Source of the DNA: Microbacterium oxydans
GTDB taxonomy: Bacteria > Actinomycetota > Actinomycetes > Actinomycetales > Microbacteriaceae
NCBI RefSeq assembly: GCF_006540085.1
Contig: NZ_BJOG01000011.1
Span: 1-64,000 of the forward strand
Direction of reading: 5' to 3'
Length of the DNA stretch: 64,000 nt
How positions within the stretch are numbered: the first letter of the stretch is position 1; each line of letters starts with the position of its first letter. Positions 1 to 8,051 of the stretch are shown one piece after another. The notes beneath the pieces were generated by a model, which had not been told where the DNA came from, did not search any database, and saw only the letters and a list, made by a program, of their open reading frames with translations. The position numbers and the translations under genes are program-made.

Positions 1-32
1 GACGGGCCGGCTCGAAAATCGGCTCGCGGCGA

Positions 33-392
33 TCAGGTGGGCGGGGTGCCCTGCCCTGCCTGCTCGAGGTGCGCGGCTCGCCACGCGCTCTCCTCGCTTC
101 GGGAGAAATTGCTCGCTTCGGCCTGGGCTCCGCAGCTGCATTCGACGATCGCGGTGCGGTGGGTTCCGTGTCCCTCGTATCGCTTGGGGATCGTCAGGTG
201 GTGGCGAGCGTGTTTTCCGGCTCTCCCCTGGGCGCGATCTTCGTGGGCTTCTACGGCCTGCAGGACGGTGAGGCCTGCGTTGCGGCAGCGGAGCAGCCAC
301 CCGGGGTCCGGTGTAGGGAGGCTTCGGCCTGCGATCTCCGAGCGGACGGTGATGAGCCAGGGGCGAGGTGGTGCGCTCGAGGCCGCGGTCAT
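33..392 (-). CDS. small Cys-containing hypothetical protein
   Basis: A 119-residue protein that I do not recognise. The middle is basic (residues near 60-72 carry HARHHLTIPKRY), and the sequence VECSCGAQAEAS gives a CxC pair that could bind metal but is too sparse to call a zinc finger. No membrane segment or signal peptide is visible. It is transcribed away from the regulator at 477, and the region between them contains TATATATT-like promoter sequence, which supports this strand over the overlapping plus-strand frames. Small cysteine-bearing proteins like this are common plasmid and phage cargo; function unknown. Confidence 0.55.
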   Translation of the reverse strand: MTAASSAPPRPWLITVRSEIAGRSLPTPDPGWLLRCRNAGLTVLQAVEAHEDRAQGRAGKHARHHLTIPKRYEGHGTHRTAIVECSCGAQAEASNFSRSEESAWRAAHLEQAGQGTPPT

Positions 393-476
393 GCTGTCCT
401 GCCAATTTGGTCGAGGTGTACTCTCTATATATTAGGTGTCATCAAGGCTCTATTTGTACTTGTATCGGAGGTTGTC
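393..476. promoter_or_regulatory. divergent promoter region
   Basis: This 84-bp gap separates two divergent genes. It holds an AT-rich patch in otherwise GC-rich DNA (TATATATTA at about 426-434), a plausible -10 for either direction. A good ribosome binding site (GGAGG near 467-471) precedes the ATG at 477. The text TATTAGGTGTCATC loosely resembles the promoter/operator at 45008 and 48972, but the match is too weak to call the same site. Confidence 0.4.
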
Positions 477-911
477 ATGGCTGGCCAGATGATCGGCTTC
501 GCGGAGATCGCGGAGAAGATGGGCGTTGTGCTGCGGCATGCCCGAATCGCGGTGTCTAGTGATCCGGACTTCCCCGAGCCGCTCACCCCGCCGGGCTTTC
601 GCTCGCCGGGCTGGGACGAGAAGGTGATCGACGCATACCTCGAGAAGCGGACGGAGCGATCGTTCGGGCGAGTGGGCCGGCCGCCGGCAACGGCTGAGGG
701 GCGCCGTGTGAAGCTCTCTGCGGAGCAGAACGAGAAGATCCGTCACCTGGTGCGTGAGCATGGGTCGATCGCCGCTGCGTCCCGTGTGCTGGGGATCTCG
801 GAAGTGACGATGCGTACCCGTTTGAATGGTCGATCTTCGTGGGTCGATGCGGAGTTCCCGAAGCTGGCAGCGCACCTCGGAGTCTCAGAGTCTGAGCTTC
901 GCGGAGAGTGA
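477..911 (+). CDS. two-HTH DNA-binding protein
   Basis: A 144-residue protein; the frame is open far upstream, but the ATG at 477 has a good GGAGG site and follows the promoter region, so this start is preferred. The N-terminal 55 residues look like an excisionase or MerR-type winged helix (FAEIAEKMGV, then DPDFPEPL, then GWDEKVIDAYLEKR). The C-terminal half has a second helix-turn-helix (SIAAASRVLGISEVTMRTRL). It lacks a catalytic domain, so it is probably a regulator or accessory DNA-binding protein. It overlaps or abuts the next HTH gene (GTGA overlap if that starts at 908), so the two are likely co-transcribed. Specific target unknown. Confidence 0.7.
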   Translation: MAGQMIGFAEIAEKMGVVLRHARIAVSSDPDFPEPLTPPGFRSPGWDEKVIDAYLEKRTERSFGRVGRPPATAEGRRVKLSAEQNEKIRHLVREHGSIAAASRVLGISEVTMRTRLNGRSSWVDAEFPKLAAHLGVSESELRGE

Positions 912-919
912 GAGGGACG

Positions 920-1582
920 ATGGAGCTGAACGAGGTCTGGAGCGATCGCCGACTCGGCATCGCTCTGATGAACCGTCTCAGCGCTTTCGGTCGACGAGGC
1001 CACGTTGACACTCGTCTGATCGCGAGGCACTTCGAGGTGTCTCCCGGGACGGTGCGCCGGTGGATTCGGGAGGGCGTGCCTCGCTCGAGGGTGGAGGCGC
1101 TGCGCGAGCTCGTGCTGCCGCCGGCGGCGGTGCTGCGTCAGGAGGACATTGACCTCGCCTACGCCCGTGAGGCGCTGTGGGATATAGGCGGCCGCGGAGC
1201 GCCCGTGAGCGATCTCTGGATTGAGAACGGGTGGCTCAAGCCCCATTCACTCGCGGTGGTCCTTTTCGGCGACCGTCAGCTGTGCACGGCCCGTCTCGGC
1301 CGCTCTGATGGTGATCGCACGTTCGCGCGGATGCGTGCCGACGGCGGCGAGGTGATCGAGCTCGTGGAGACCTTCAGGAACCGTTTCGCGGCTCAGATCG
1401 CCAAGATCGAGCTCCTGCAGTATGTGTCGGAGTGGAGGGTCTCTCTTCCCCATGGTGCGGTGAGTCGCGGCCACACGGAGGCCTGGCTGGCGTCGGCGCC
1501 GCGGCCGACGCTCGAGGAGCTGCGGACGCACCCGGCCGTCAAGATCCCGCACACCAAACCTCGGAAAAAGACGAGCGCCTGA
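920..1582 (+). CDS. HTH-containing hypothetical protein
   Basis: About 220 residues. A helix-turn-helix lies near residues 25-55 (LIARHFEVSPGTVRRWIREG), a typical DNA-binding turn. The rest is mixed alpha/beta with no family I recognise; the C-terminus is basic (KPRKKTSA). ATG at 920 is preferred because GAGAGGG lies just before it; a GTG at 908 overlapping the previous stop is the alternative. Coupled to the upstream HTH gene, it may form a two-protein regulator. A strong palindromic terminator follows. Confidence 0.65.
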   Translation: MELNEVWSDRRLGIALMNRLSAFGRRGHVDTRLIARHFEVSPGTVRRWIREGVPRSRVEALRELVLPPAAVLRQEDIDLAYAREALWDIGGRGAPVSDLWIENGWLKPHSLAVVLFGDRQLCTARLGRSDGDRTFARMRADGGEVIELVETFRNRFAAQIAKIELLQYVSEWRVSLPHGAVSRGHTEAWLASAPRPTLEELRTHPAVKIPHTKPRKKTSA

Positions 1583-1604
1583 CCGCTTGATTCCCCGGGA
1601 CATG

Positions 1605-1640
1605 AGAGAGGGCCGCTCCCAGCTGGGAGCGGCCCTCTCT
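1605..1640. terminator. bidirectional rho-independent terminator
   Basis: A perfect 36-bp palindrome: left arm 1605-1622 (AGAGAGGGCCGCTCCCAG), right arm 1623-1640. It sits exactly between two convergent genes (ends 1582 and 1650), so it can stop transcription from both sides. Confidence 0.85.
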
Positions 1641-1649
1641 GTGTGACGT

Positions 1650-1883
1650 TCACGCCAGGCGTGCGGCGAGCTCGTCGATCTTGTCGGGGCGGAAGCCCGA
1701 CCAGTGGCCTTCGTCGGTGACGATGACCGGCGCCTGCATGTAGCCGAGCGACTTGACGTGCTCGAGCGCCGCGGGATCCTCGGAGAGGTCGTGGAGCTCG
1801 TACTCGATGCCCTTGGCATCCAGCGCGCGATAGGTCGCGTTGCACTGCACGCAAGATGGCTTGGTGTAGACCGTGATCGACAT
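1650..1883 (-). CDS. nrdH: NrdH-like glutaredoxin
   Basis: A 77-residue thioredoxin-fold redoxin. It begins MSITVYTKPSCVQC with the CxxC active site near residues 12-15, followed by the NrdH-type pattern WSGFRPDKIDEL near the C-terminus. NrdH proteins supply electrons to class Ib ribonucleotide reductase, and actinobacterial plasmids and phages often carry one. No nrdE/F/I is present here, so it would serve host reductase or another disulfide target. The ATG at 1883 is chosen because GAGGAGG lies 4-10 nt upstream; an in-frame GTG two codons earlier sits inside that site. It follows the replication genes on the same strand. Confidence 0.88.
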   Translation of the reverse strand: MSITVYTKPSCVQCNATYRALDAKGIEYELHDLSEDPAALEHVKSLGYMQAPVIVTDEGHWSGFRPDKIDELAARLA

Positions 1884-1903
1884 GTTCACCTCCTCTCTGC
1901 GAG

Positions 1904-2167
1904 TTAGGGAGCTGCGGCAGATGCCGCGTGCTCGGTGACGGTGATGGTGAGGGTCATGCTGGGTGCGTCGGTCTTCGAGGTGAAGTCCATCGTGAGGCCG
2001 CCTCCGAAGTTCTGGCGGACGTACTGGGCGACGGCCGCGAGGACCATTTCGGTCGCGTCTTCTTTGTCGAGAAACTGCGTGCCGGCCTTGTCGATGCGAC
2101 CGATGTGGATCGCCTCGTGGAATGCGGCAGCCTGGACTCCGTACTTGGCTGTTGTGGGCTCTGACAT
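1904..2167 (-). CDS. hypothetical protein
   Basis: An 87-residue protein not recognised. The C-terminal half alternates beta-like segments (LTMDFTSKTDAPSMTLTITV). There is no signal peptide and no cysteine. The start at 2167 is preferred because AAGGAG precedes it with proper spacing, while the ATG two codons upstream abuts that site. It lies between the Tpg-like gene and nrdH with gaps of only about 15-20 bp, so it is probably part of the replication operon. Confidence 0.6.
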   Translation of the reverse strand: MSEPTTAKYGVQAAAFHEAIHIGRIDKAGTQFLDKEDATEMVLAAVAQYVRQNFGGGLTMDFTSKTDAPSMTLTITVTEHAASAAAP

Positions 2168-2182
2168 GCTCATCTCCTTCGG

Positions 2183-2797
2183 TTAGTTGGCTCGGGGGTC
2201 GTCGCCGTATGGGTGCTCGTCGACGCGGAACTCGTCGATGCTGCGGAACTCCCAGTTGTCGGGGTAGCGACCATCGCTGTAGAGGGCCTGCAGGTAGCCG
2301 AGCGCGGCATCTTCGCCGTCGGTTGCGGCGATCTGCATGAGGGTCGAGTACTCCTCGGCGGTGATCTTCACCTGGCTGTTGCGCTGGCGCATGCCGTGGT
2401 CGCTGTCGGCGATGCCCTGGTAGCCGTGGACGCGGACGCGGACCGGCTTGCTGCCGGTGAGGGCCTTGTGGTGCTGCGCTGCGCGGCGGAGGGTGCGGGC
2501 TCGGCCGGCCTTCGTGGTGACCGACTGTCGGTTCTTTGTGGTGATCTTCTTCAGGTTGTCAGCCTTGGGCTTGTTCTCGCCGCGGATCCACCGCTGAACG
2601 GTGCGCTGGCTGACGCCGAGACGACGGGCCGCCTCTTTGGTGTCGACGCTCTCGGCGCCGCCGCGGACGGTGCCATAGACGTTCTGCAGCATCTCCTTGA
2701 TGCTCACGTCTTTCGCCGGCGTGGGTGTGCGCCCGGAGAGGCCGGAGAAGATCTTGTTCCGCCGCGCGGCGGGGTCCTGGGATGGTTTCTCGCTCAT
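2183..2797 (-). CDS. Tpg-like terminal protein candidate
   Basis: A 204-residue protein. Near residues 53-75 it carries a helix-turn-helix (AARRLGVSQRTVQRWIRG), then a basic stretch (TTKAGRARTLRRAAQHH), then GYQGIADSD, and a C-terminal segment (LQALYSDGRYP ... RSIDEFRVDE). From memory, the order and C-terminal pattern match Streptomyces Tpg, the protein covalently capping linear replicon ends (SQRTVER turn, basic linker, C-terminal EVYFQDG...TDIEHLEF). The gene follows, by 12 bp, a gene whose C-terminus resembles Tap, reproducing the tap-tpg order of linear Streptomyces replicons. The ATG at 2797 has GGAG at the right distance; an ATG at 2803 abuts it. Alternative: an ordinary HTH regulator. 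Confidence 0.62.
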   Translation of the reverse strand: MSEKPSQDPAARRNKIFSGLSGRTPTPAKDVSIKEMLQNVYGTVRGGAESVDTKEAARRLGVSQRTVQRWIRGENKPKADNLKKITTKNRQSVTTKAGRARTLRRAAQHHKALTGSKPVRVRVHGYQGIADSDHGMRQRNSQVKITAEEYSTLMQIAATDGEDAALGYLQALYSDGRYPDNWEFRSIDEFRVDEHPYGDDPRAN

Positions 2798-2809
2798 CGT
2801 CATCTCCGC

Positions 2810-5800
2810 TTAGAAGGGTTCCGTGAGGAAGGCTTTGCCCTCGTACCGACCGCGCCCGGTGAGGAACTGCAGGTGGCTGGCGAGGTCGGTGACCCCTTCG
2901 GGCTTGAACTGTCCGAGGCCGCGGCCGAAGTTGCGCTCGTGGCCAGGCCATGCCTTCGCGGGGTCGGACTCGTTGCTCGTGTAGAGCACGGTGTCAGCGG
3001 TGATCGCGACAGGCCACCGGCCGGTGTCGGTGCCGATCTGATGCACGCGGCGGATGATCGCGCCCCGGGCCTTGGCCTGGATGGCGTGGTACCGCTCGGG
3101 GGCGAAGAGGTCGCGGCCGCGCTGGTGCTCGAAGCTGGCCATGAGACCGAGTCCGCGCTTGTAGAGCGTCTTCACTACGGCTCGAGCTGCGATGTCGTCC
3201 GGGTCGACGGTGTCGAGGGTGATGAGTGCATCGCGGACCTTGCTGTACCAGGTGTCAAGCAGCCTGGTGTGGTTCTCCCAGACGTACGCCTCCTGGATTT
3301 CGAACTCGTAGCCGAGGTCGATCGCGATCTCCAGGGTGGGGGTGGTCACCCAGGTCAGCTGACCGGTGAAGTCCTCGTCGCGGTTCCGCGGATCCAGCGG
3401 GTTCGGGTAGAGCCACTCGCTCTTGGCGGGCATTTCGATCCGCCAGTATCCGGGGGTGTTCTTGTTGAACTGGATCGCGGAACCGGGCTGCATGTAGGTC
3501 GGGGCGCCGACCCCGAGCTGGAGGCCGGCGACTCCGGCGAGGTAGGAGCCGCCACGGTCGAAGCCGTGCACGTACGTGTGGCTGAGTTCTTCCTCGGTGG
3601 GCTTGCGGTGCCAGTTGATGTCCTGCTCGAGGGAGGCGATCTCTGCCGGCGGAACCGGGTCGGAGGGCGCGAACCGCAGCAGGCGCTGCTCCTTGTTCGG
3701 CGCGGTGGTCTTCATGAGGTCGTGGCAGGTTGTGGCTGCAGAGATCGAATAGGGGGCGCCGAGCGCGTCAGCGAAGCGCTGCAGTCGACGGGCGACGTCG
3801 GCCGGACCAGCTGCTCCCTCGAGCATTGGCTGGAAATCGTCCTTGAGGGCGGGGATGATCACGAACCGGCCGCGCAGCTCCGGGTTCTCCGGGTGCCAGA
3901 TCCGCGTCGTCGCGTTCAGCGACCGTTCGGTACCGCCGACCTCCCAGCCGGCGTCGATCGCGTCGGTGATGAACGGGATGTCCTTCGTGCGCTTCTTCAG
4001 CTCCTCGGTGAAGTCGAACGTTCCCGGCTCGGGGAGATCCTGCAGCGGGAGTCCGAGCTGCAGGGCGGCCCCGAGGGTCACGAACAGCTGTCCGTCCTCG
4101 GTCTTCCAGCCGTTCTTCGCACCGAGGCGGAAGTGAGCGATGAGCTGGGCGACGTCGCCGAGGTGGCGGATCGGGTGAGGCAGCTCCACACGCTCTCCGG
4201 ACGGCATCCAGAGCCCGTCGACGTGTAGCACGGCCGCTGCACCCGTGAACGCGCTTGAGGACGGCGCAGGGGCCTTGGGTGCCGCGACAGGGCGTGTGGC
4301 GGCCGCGGGCTGCACCGGAACAGCAGGAGCCGTCACGGGCTCTGCTGTTGGGGCCTCAGCAGCCGGGAGGGCGGCAGGACGCTCGCCCGCGTCGACCTGG
4401 TCGACGTCGAACAGCGAGGGTGCGGTGTGCGGGCCGTCAGACGGCCCTGTGGGGCCTTCCGAGCCGTCTGCGGTTGTCGGGGTGTCTCCGTCGCCGCCAG
4501 CGCCGATGAGGGCCGAGAGCGGGATCTCCCAGACGCGCTGCAGCACGCCTTCGATGCGGCGGCCGAGAGCTGCGCGGCCGCCGTTGTCGGGAGTGACCCA
4601 TCCGTGTGCGATGAACGAGGATCCGATCGACATCGGGGTATCACTGAGGCTCTCGCCGGCGCCACGGGCAACACGGGAGATGAGCTCGTAGGTGACTCGC
4701 GGGTGCAGCAGCAGCTTCGCGTCCGCACCTTCGCCCTTGATCGCACCGATCCGCGGCCCGTTGGGCAGCAGCATGTCGTGCGGCGGGTTGCCGCGCACGG
4801 TCCATCCGAACTGCTGGGCGTAATCGGGTGCGGCGCCGTCGGTGGTGCTCAGGTGCGCCATGTTCGTGGCCAGACCCTCGCGGATCAGCTCGATCGTGGT
4901 CATACCGGGGTCGCCGGCGCCGTGGTCCTGGCGGCGGATCGCGACGTGGATACCTTCGATCGCCCAGGTGAGGAACTCGTCGGCTTCTTCGCGGCTGAGC
5001 GCGCCGACGTCGACGAGCATCCGCAGCATGATGTGGACGCCGTGGGTCGCCGCGACGGCGGCCTTGGTCATGCGGCCCTTCGCACCATCGGCGTGCGGCA
5101 GCGGTGCGATCCGCTTCAGCCACATCGTGGAGAGAGTCTCGTTGCTCGAGGGTCCCGGGGTGTCCTCGTCGAAGAATTCCTTCTCGAGCGACCGGCGGTG
5201 CTTGCACAGCCACTGGATCAGTGCGGCGCCGAGAACGGCACGGGCCTGGCGGCGGTCCTTCTTCTCGAGGTCGGCGAACGTCTCGGGGGTGTTGGGGATG
5301 TCTCCGGGGCTGATGCCGATCGTGAACACACGCTGCAGGCCGGAGCCGTGCAGCCCGACCTGACCGGTGGCGATCACCGATGCGTCGATCGGCTTGCTCT
5401 CGGTGGTGCCGCCGCGGGCCTTGCCGATCACGCGGGGTGCGCGGTCGAAGATGGCGCGGGCGAAGTTGTCGATCTTCGCTTCGGCTTTGCGGGCGTCCGA
5501 TGCGTCGACGAAGTCATCGGCGAGCACGGGCATGTGGCTGACGTGCTGGGCGAGGAGGCGGATCATGCCGATGAAAGAGCCGCCGGCCTGGGTCGCGGAC
5601 AGGATGGTCTTGCTCGCCCCGACGCGGTCGTTGAGATCGGGGGCGAAGTAGTGCATGGCCTGGCGGCCGCACGAGGATTTACCGGAACCGGGGGCACCCT
5701 CGAGGTAGGTGATCAGCGGGACCGGTGCGAACGGTGCTTCCCAGACCAGGCCGAGGAGCGGGGCGATCACGCGAGCGGGGAGCTTCTCCCGTAGCGATTC

Positions 5801-7795
5801 GGTGCCCTGCAGCCAAGCCTCGCGCAGCACCTTCGGGTCCTGGGTGGGCTCGGGGACGGTGAGCTTCTGGATGCTGCCGGGCATCCGGACGTCGACGTCG
5901 AGCTGGCCGCTACTGGTGATCGCGCCGCCGCCGTGGACGAAGAAGTCACCGAGGTCAGTCTTGCGCCACCCGGTTGCGGTGTAGATCCGGTTGTACGAGG
6001 ACGGTGCACGGCGGGCGCGGTGGATCGCATTCCAAGCCATGTCGCGGCCGCGGCGGGAGGAATCCTCGAGCATGCCCGGCCAGCCCATGCGCTGGTGCCA
6101 CTCGCCCTTCTGCAGGGTGTCCAGATCCCAGACGACGGTCGAGCGCTCGACGATCACGTTCTGCTCGTCGTCGTATAGCGGCCGTCCGGTCTCGGGGTCG
6201 CGGGACCAGCGGGAGAACTCGACGACCATCTCGCTCAGCGGGGATGCCGTGTTCTCGTCACCGTCGTCCTCGAGCGAGGCGGAGGCAATCTCCGCCCAGC
6301 CGTCCATGATCAGGTGGAAGCGGGGCTTATAGCCGCCGTCCTCGTCCGGGACGTACTTGACCTGCACGGTCTGCCCGTTGCGGACCCGGTACTCCGTGCC
6401 GATGTTCGGGGCGCCATCGTCGCCGGGGATGAACTCGTGGCCACCGAATCGAGGCGGCTCCTCGGCTCCGTCGACGCCGTCGGTCTCGATCGGGGTGACG
6501 CTCTGGTCCTGGTCACGCCATGCTGTGATGCTCACGGGAGGGCGAATGTCGGCGAGCTCGTGAGCTTCGCGGGCGATCTGTGCGGCCTGGTCGATGATCG
6601 CGTCGGCGTTATTGAGCGCGTCGTGAGTGATCGGGTCGTCGCCGGAGTAGTCGATCCGTGCCCGGGTGAGGGTGTCGACCATGCGGCGGAAGCGGATGTC
6701 GGACTCGGTCGCCCAGGTTTCGGCTGCCTCTCGGTGCTGGGGGGCTGCGGGGCCGGCGGAGGGGATCAGTTTGAGGTGGGCCTGGATCTCGCGTCTGCAC
6801 ACGTCGACCGACTTGATAGCCCGCTGCGCTTCGCCGACCGCGGCGAGCAGGGCGGACTGGCGGGCGGATATCTCCTGAAGCTCGTCGGCTCCGAGCCCTA
6901 CGGCGAGGTGGTCGCTGAGATCGGCCTTGTCCATGTCGATGGCGGGGCGCAGCAGCGTGACGGATGCGGCGACGTCCTTGAGGAGCCGGTGCATGGTGAC
7001 GCCGCGCTTGTACCCGGCAGCATCGCAGTCGACGACGACATTCACGGTCGCGCCGGAAAAGATCGTGACGAGCTCCTCGGGGAAGCTGCCTGCACCTTGG
7101 GCGTTCGTGGTCGCGGTCAGCCCGGCTTCGATCGCGTTGTCTGCGTCCTTCTCGCCCTCGACGATCCACACCGGGGTGCCGTTGGCGATCGCGTCGAGCA
7201 GCTCGGCGTGGCGGTACAGCACGGGGGCGAACTCGGCGGGCTTCTTCGTGAGCCAGCGCCCCTTCTCACCCATGAACCGCTGCCGGAACCTCTTGTGGGT
7301 GGTGCCGTCGAGCTCTGTCTGTTCGCGGATGACCTCCTCGACCACGTTGCCGGCGGTGTCGGCATACGGGTAGGTGAGAACACGCTTCCAGGTGGCCTTC
7401 TTTAGACGCTCCTCGAGGCCTGCGTCATCGTCCTCGGTGATCCGGCGCGGCACCTTGTGTGTGGGAACGAACTTCGTGCGGGTGGCGCGCTTCTTCCGCT
7501 CGCCACGCTCGGTCTCAGGCAGCGGCTCGTCGAAGAGGTCCTGCGGGGTCAGATGGATCGCGGCGGCGATGTCGCGGTATTCGGCGTGGCAGGTGAAGCA
7601 GTTGAACAGGACGGCGCCGCGGCGGCTGTCCCACTTGACGCTGAGGGAACGGTTGGAGTCACCGTGGACGGGGCAGAGCGCCATGAACTTGTCGCCGCGG
7701 ATCGACTCGGGCTTGAAGCCGCCGGCGTCGAGAGCGTTCCAGACGCGGTCGACCGAGGAGCGCTGCGTAGCGGTAGGGGGCGAGATCAGCGTCAC
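2810..7795 (-). CDS. primase-helicase-Tap-like fusion replication protein
   Basis: A 1661-residue multidomain protein, probably the replication initiator. Domain order: CHC2-type zinc finger (CPVH at 41-44, CFTC at 66-69); Toprim fold (VEGEKD around 212-217, VVVDCDAAG with D256/D258); P-loop helicase/ATPase (EGAPGSGKSS 699-708; PVLADDF near 757 as Walker B); winged-helix-like module at about 1025-1097; Ala/Pro linker at about 1100-1185; and a C-terminal domain at 1185-1661. That last part resembles Streptomyces Tap along its whole length (LFVTLGAALQLGLP, GFDRGGSYLAG, TPTLEIAIDLGY, VVKTLYKRGLG, RWPVAITADTVLY). The start is GTG at 7795, with GGAGGA upstream, overlapping the stop of a leader ORF. 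The Tpg-like gene follows. Such a fusion is not one I know. Confidence 0.8.
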   Translation of the reverse strand: MTLISPPTATQRSSVDRVWNALDAGGFKPESIRGDKFMALCPVHGDSNRSLSVKWDSRRGAVLFNCFTCHAEYRDIAAAIHLTPQDLFDEPLPETERGERKKRATRTKFVPTHKVPRRITEDDDAGLEERLKKATWKRVLTYPYADTAGNVVEEVIREQTELDGTTHKRFRQRFMGEKGRWLTKKPAEFAPVLYRHAELLDAIANGTPVWIVEGEKDADNAIEAGLTATTNAQGAGSFPEELVTIFSGATVNVVVDCDAAGYKRGVTMHRLLKDVAASVTLLRPAIDMDKADLSDHLAVGLGADELQEISARQSALLAAVGEAQRAIKSVDVCRREIQAHLKLIPSAGPAAPQHREAAETWATESDIRFRRMVDTLTRARIDYSGDDPITHDALNNADAIIDQAAQIAREAHELADIRPPVSITAWRDQDQSVTPIETDGVDGAEEPPRFGGHEFIPGDDGAPNIGTEYRVRNGQTVQVKYVPDEDGGYKPRFHLIMDGWAEIASASLEDDGDENTASPLSEMVVEFSRWSRDPETGRPLYDDEQNVIVERSTVVWDLDTLQKGEWHQRMGWPGMLEDSSRRGRDMAWNAIHRARRAPSSYNRIYTATGWRKTDLGDFFVHGGGAITSSGQLDVDVRMPGSIQKLTVPEPTQDPKVLREAWLQGTESLREKLPARVIAPLLGLVWEAPFAPVPLITYLEGAPGSGKSSCGRQAMHYFAPDLNDRVGASKTILSATQAGGSFIGMIRLLAQHVSHMPVLADDFVDASDARKAEAKIDNFARAIFDRAPRVIGKARGGTTESKPIDASVIATGQVGLHGSGLQRVFTIGISPGDIPNTPETFADLEKKDRRQARAVLGAALIQWLCKHRRSLEKEFFDEDTPGPSSNETLSTMWLKRIAPLPHADGAKGRMTKAAVAATHGVHIMLRMLVDVGALSREEADEFLTWAIEGIHVAIRRQDHGAGDPGMTTIELIREGLATNMAHLSTTDGAAPDYAQQFGWTVRGNPPHDMLLPNGPRIGAIKGEGADAKLLLHPRVTYELISRVARGAGESLSDTPMSIGSSFIAHGWVTPDNGGRAALGRRIEGVLQRVWEIPLSALIGAGGDGDTPTTADGSEGPTGPSDGPHTAPSLFDVDQVDAGERPAALPAAEAPTAEPVTAPAVPVQPAAATRPVAAPKAPAPSSSAFTGAAAVLHVDGLWMPSGERVELPHPIRHLGDVAQLIAHFRLGAKNGWKTEDGQLFVTLGAALQLGLPLQDLPEPGTFDFTEELKKRTKDIPFITDAIDAGWEVGGTERSLNATTRIWHPENPELRGRFVIIPALKDDFQPMLEGAAGPADVARRLQRFADALGAPYSISAATTCHDLMKTTAPNKEQRLLRFAPSDPVPPAEIASLEQDINWHRKPTEEELSHTYVHGFDRGGSYLAGVAGLQLGVGAPTYMQPGSAIQFNKNTPGYWRIEMPAKSEWLYPNPLDPRNRDEDFTGQLTWVTTPTLEIAIDLGYEFEIQEAYVWENHTRLLDTWYSKVRDALITLDTVDPDDIAARAVVKTLYKRGLGLMASFEHQRGRDLFAPERYHAIQAKARGAIIRRVHQIGTDTGRWPVAITADTVLYTSNESDPAKAWPGHERNFGRGLGQFKPEGVTDLASHLQFLTGRGRYEGKAFLTEPF

Positions 7796-7884
7796 GTCAG
7801 CTGTCCTCCCCCGCGCAGAGCACGGAGGAGACGAACAACACGACTAAGTATCTGGTTCAGAAAAAGACAGAACTGCGCTACCAT
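7792..7884 (-). CDS. leader peptide coupled to rep gene
   Basis: A 30-codon ORF beginning ATG at 7884 and ending TGA at 7794-7792, overlapping the GTG start of the large replication gene (GTGA). Upstream is an exact AAGGAGGTG Shine-Dalgarno match, 10-12 nt from the ATG. The peptide is hydrophobic then Arg/Leu-rich (MVAQFCLFLNQ ...). A strong ribosome site driving a short ORF that stops on the rep start is the classic arrangement for translational coupling of plasmid initiators. Function inferred from arrangement only. Confidence 0.5.
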   Translation of the reverse strand: MVAQFCLFLNQILSRVVRLLRALRGGGQLT

Positions 7885-8048
7885 GGTGCTCGAACACCTC
7901 CTTACATGTTCAACAAAGGGCCGGTTTTCCGGTTCTTGTCCCTCGACAGGACTTACAACTTCACAGGATCGGATCTACCGCCAAGTAGATGTCGAACCTC
8001 ACCTTCTTCGAAGATCCCCCGAGCGCCAACTCGCGGGGATCTTCTTCA
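7845..8048 (+). ncRNA. candidate countertranscribed RNA opposite rep leader
   Basis: On the plus strand, TAAGTATCT (7845-7853) followed by GAAAAAGACA (7860-7869) repeats a promoter-linked motif seen at three other places, each ahead of a plus-strand gene. Here no plus-strand gene follows; instead a stem-loop at 8010-8044 with a T-rich tail could end a transcript of about 190 nt. It would be complementary to the rep leader. Antisense RNAs in this position set copy number in many plasmids. There is no direct evidence of transcription. Confidence 0.28.
8010..8044. terminator. stem-loop terminator
   Basis: GAAGATCCCC (8010-8019) pairs with GGGGATCTTC (8035-8044); the loop is 15 nt and contains an inner CGAG/CTCG pair. 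It lies just past the stop of the minus-strand gene at 8052. In the plus direction it is followed by TTCATTTCT, so it could end transcripts on either strand. Confidence 0.65.
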
Positions 8049-8051
8049 TTT

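Noticed and set aside
1..500. Telomere or terminal inverted repeat at the window start
   Set aside because: No palindromic telomere-like cluster is visible, and the window edge is arbitrary; linear ends must be sought in the full assembly.
2213..4228. Long plus-strand open frame (671 codons) opposite the replication gene
   Set aside because: Lies antisense to clear domains; composition (Val/Gly/Asp-rich runs) is typical of the shadow of a high-GC gene, with no motif.
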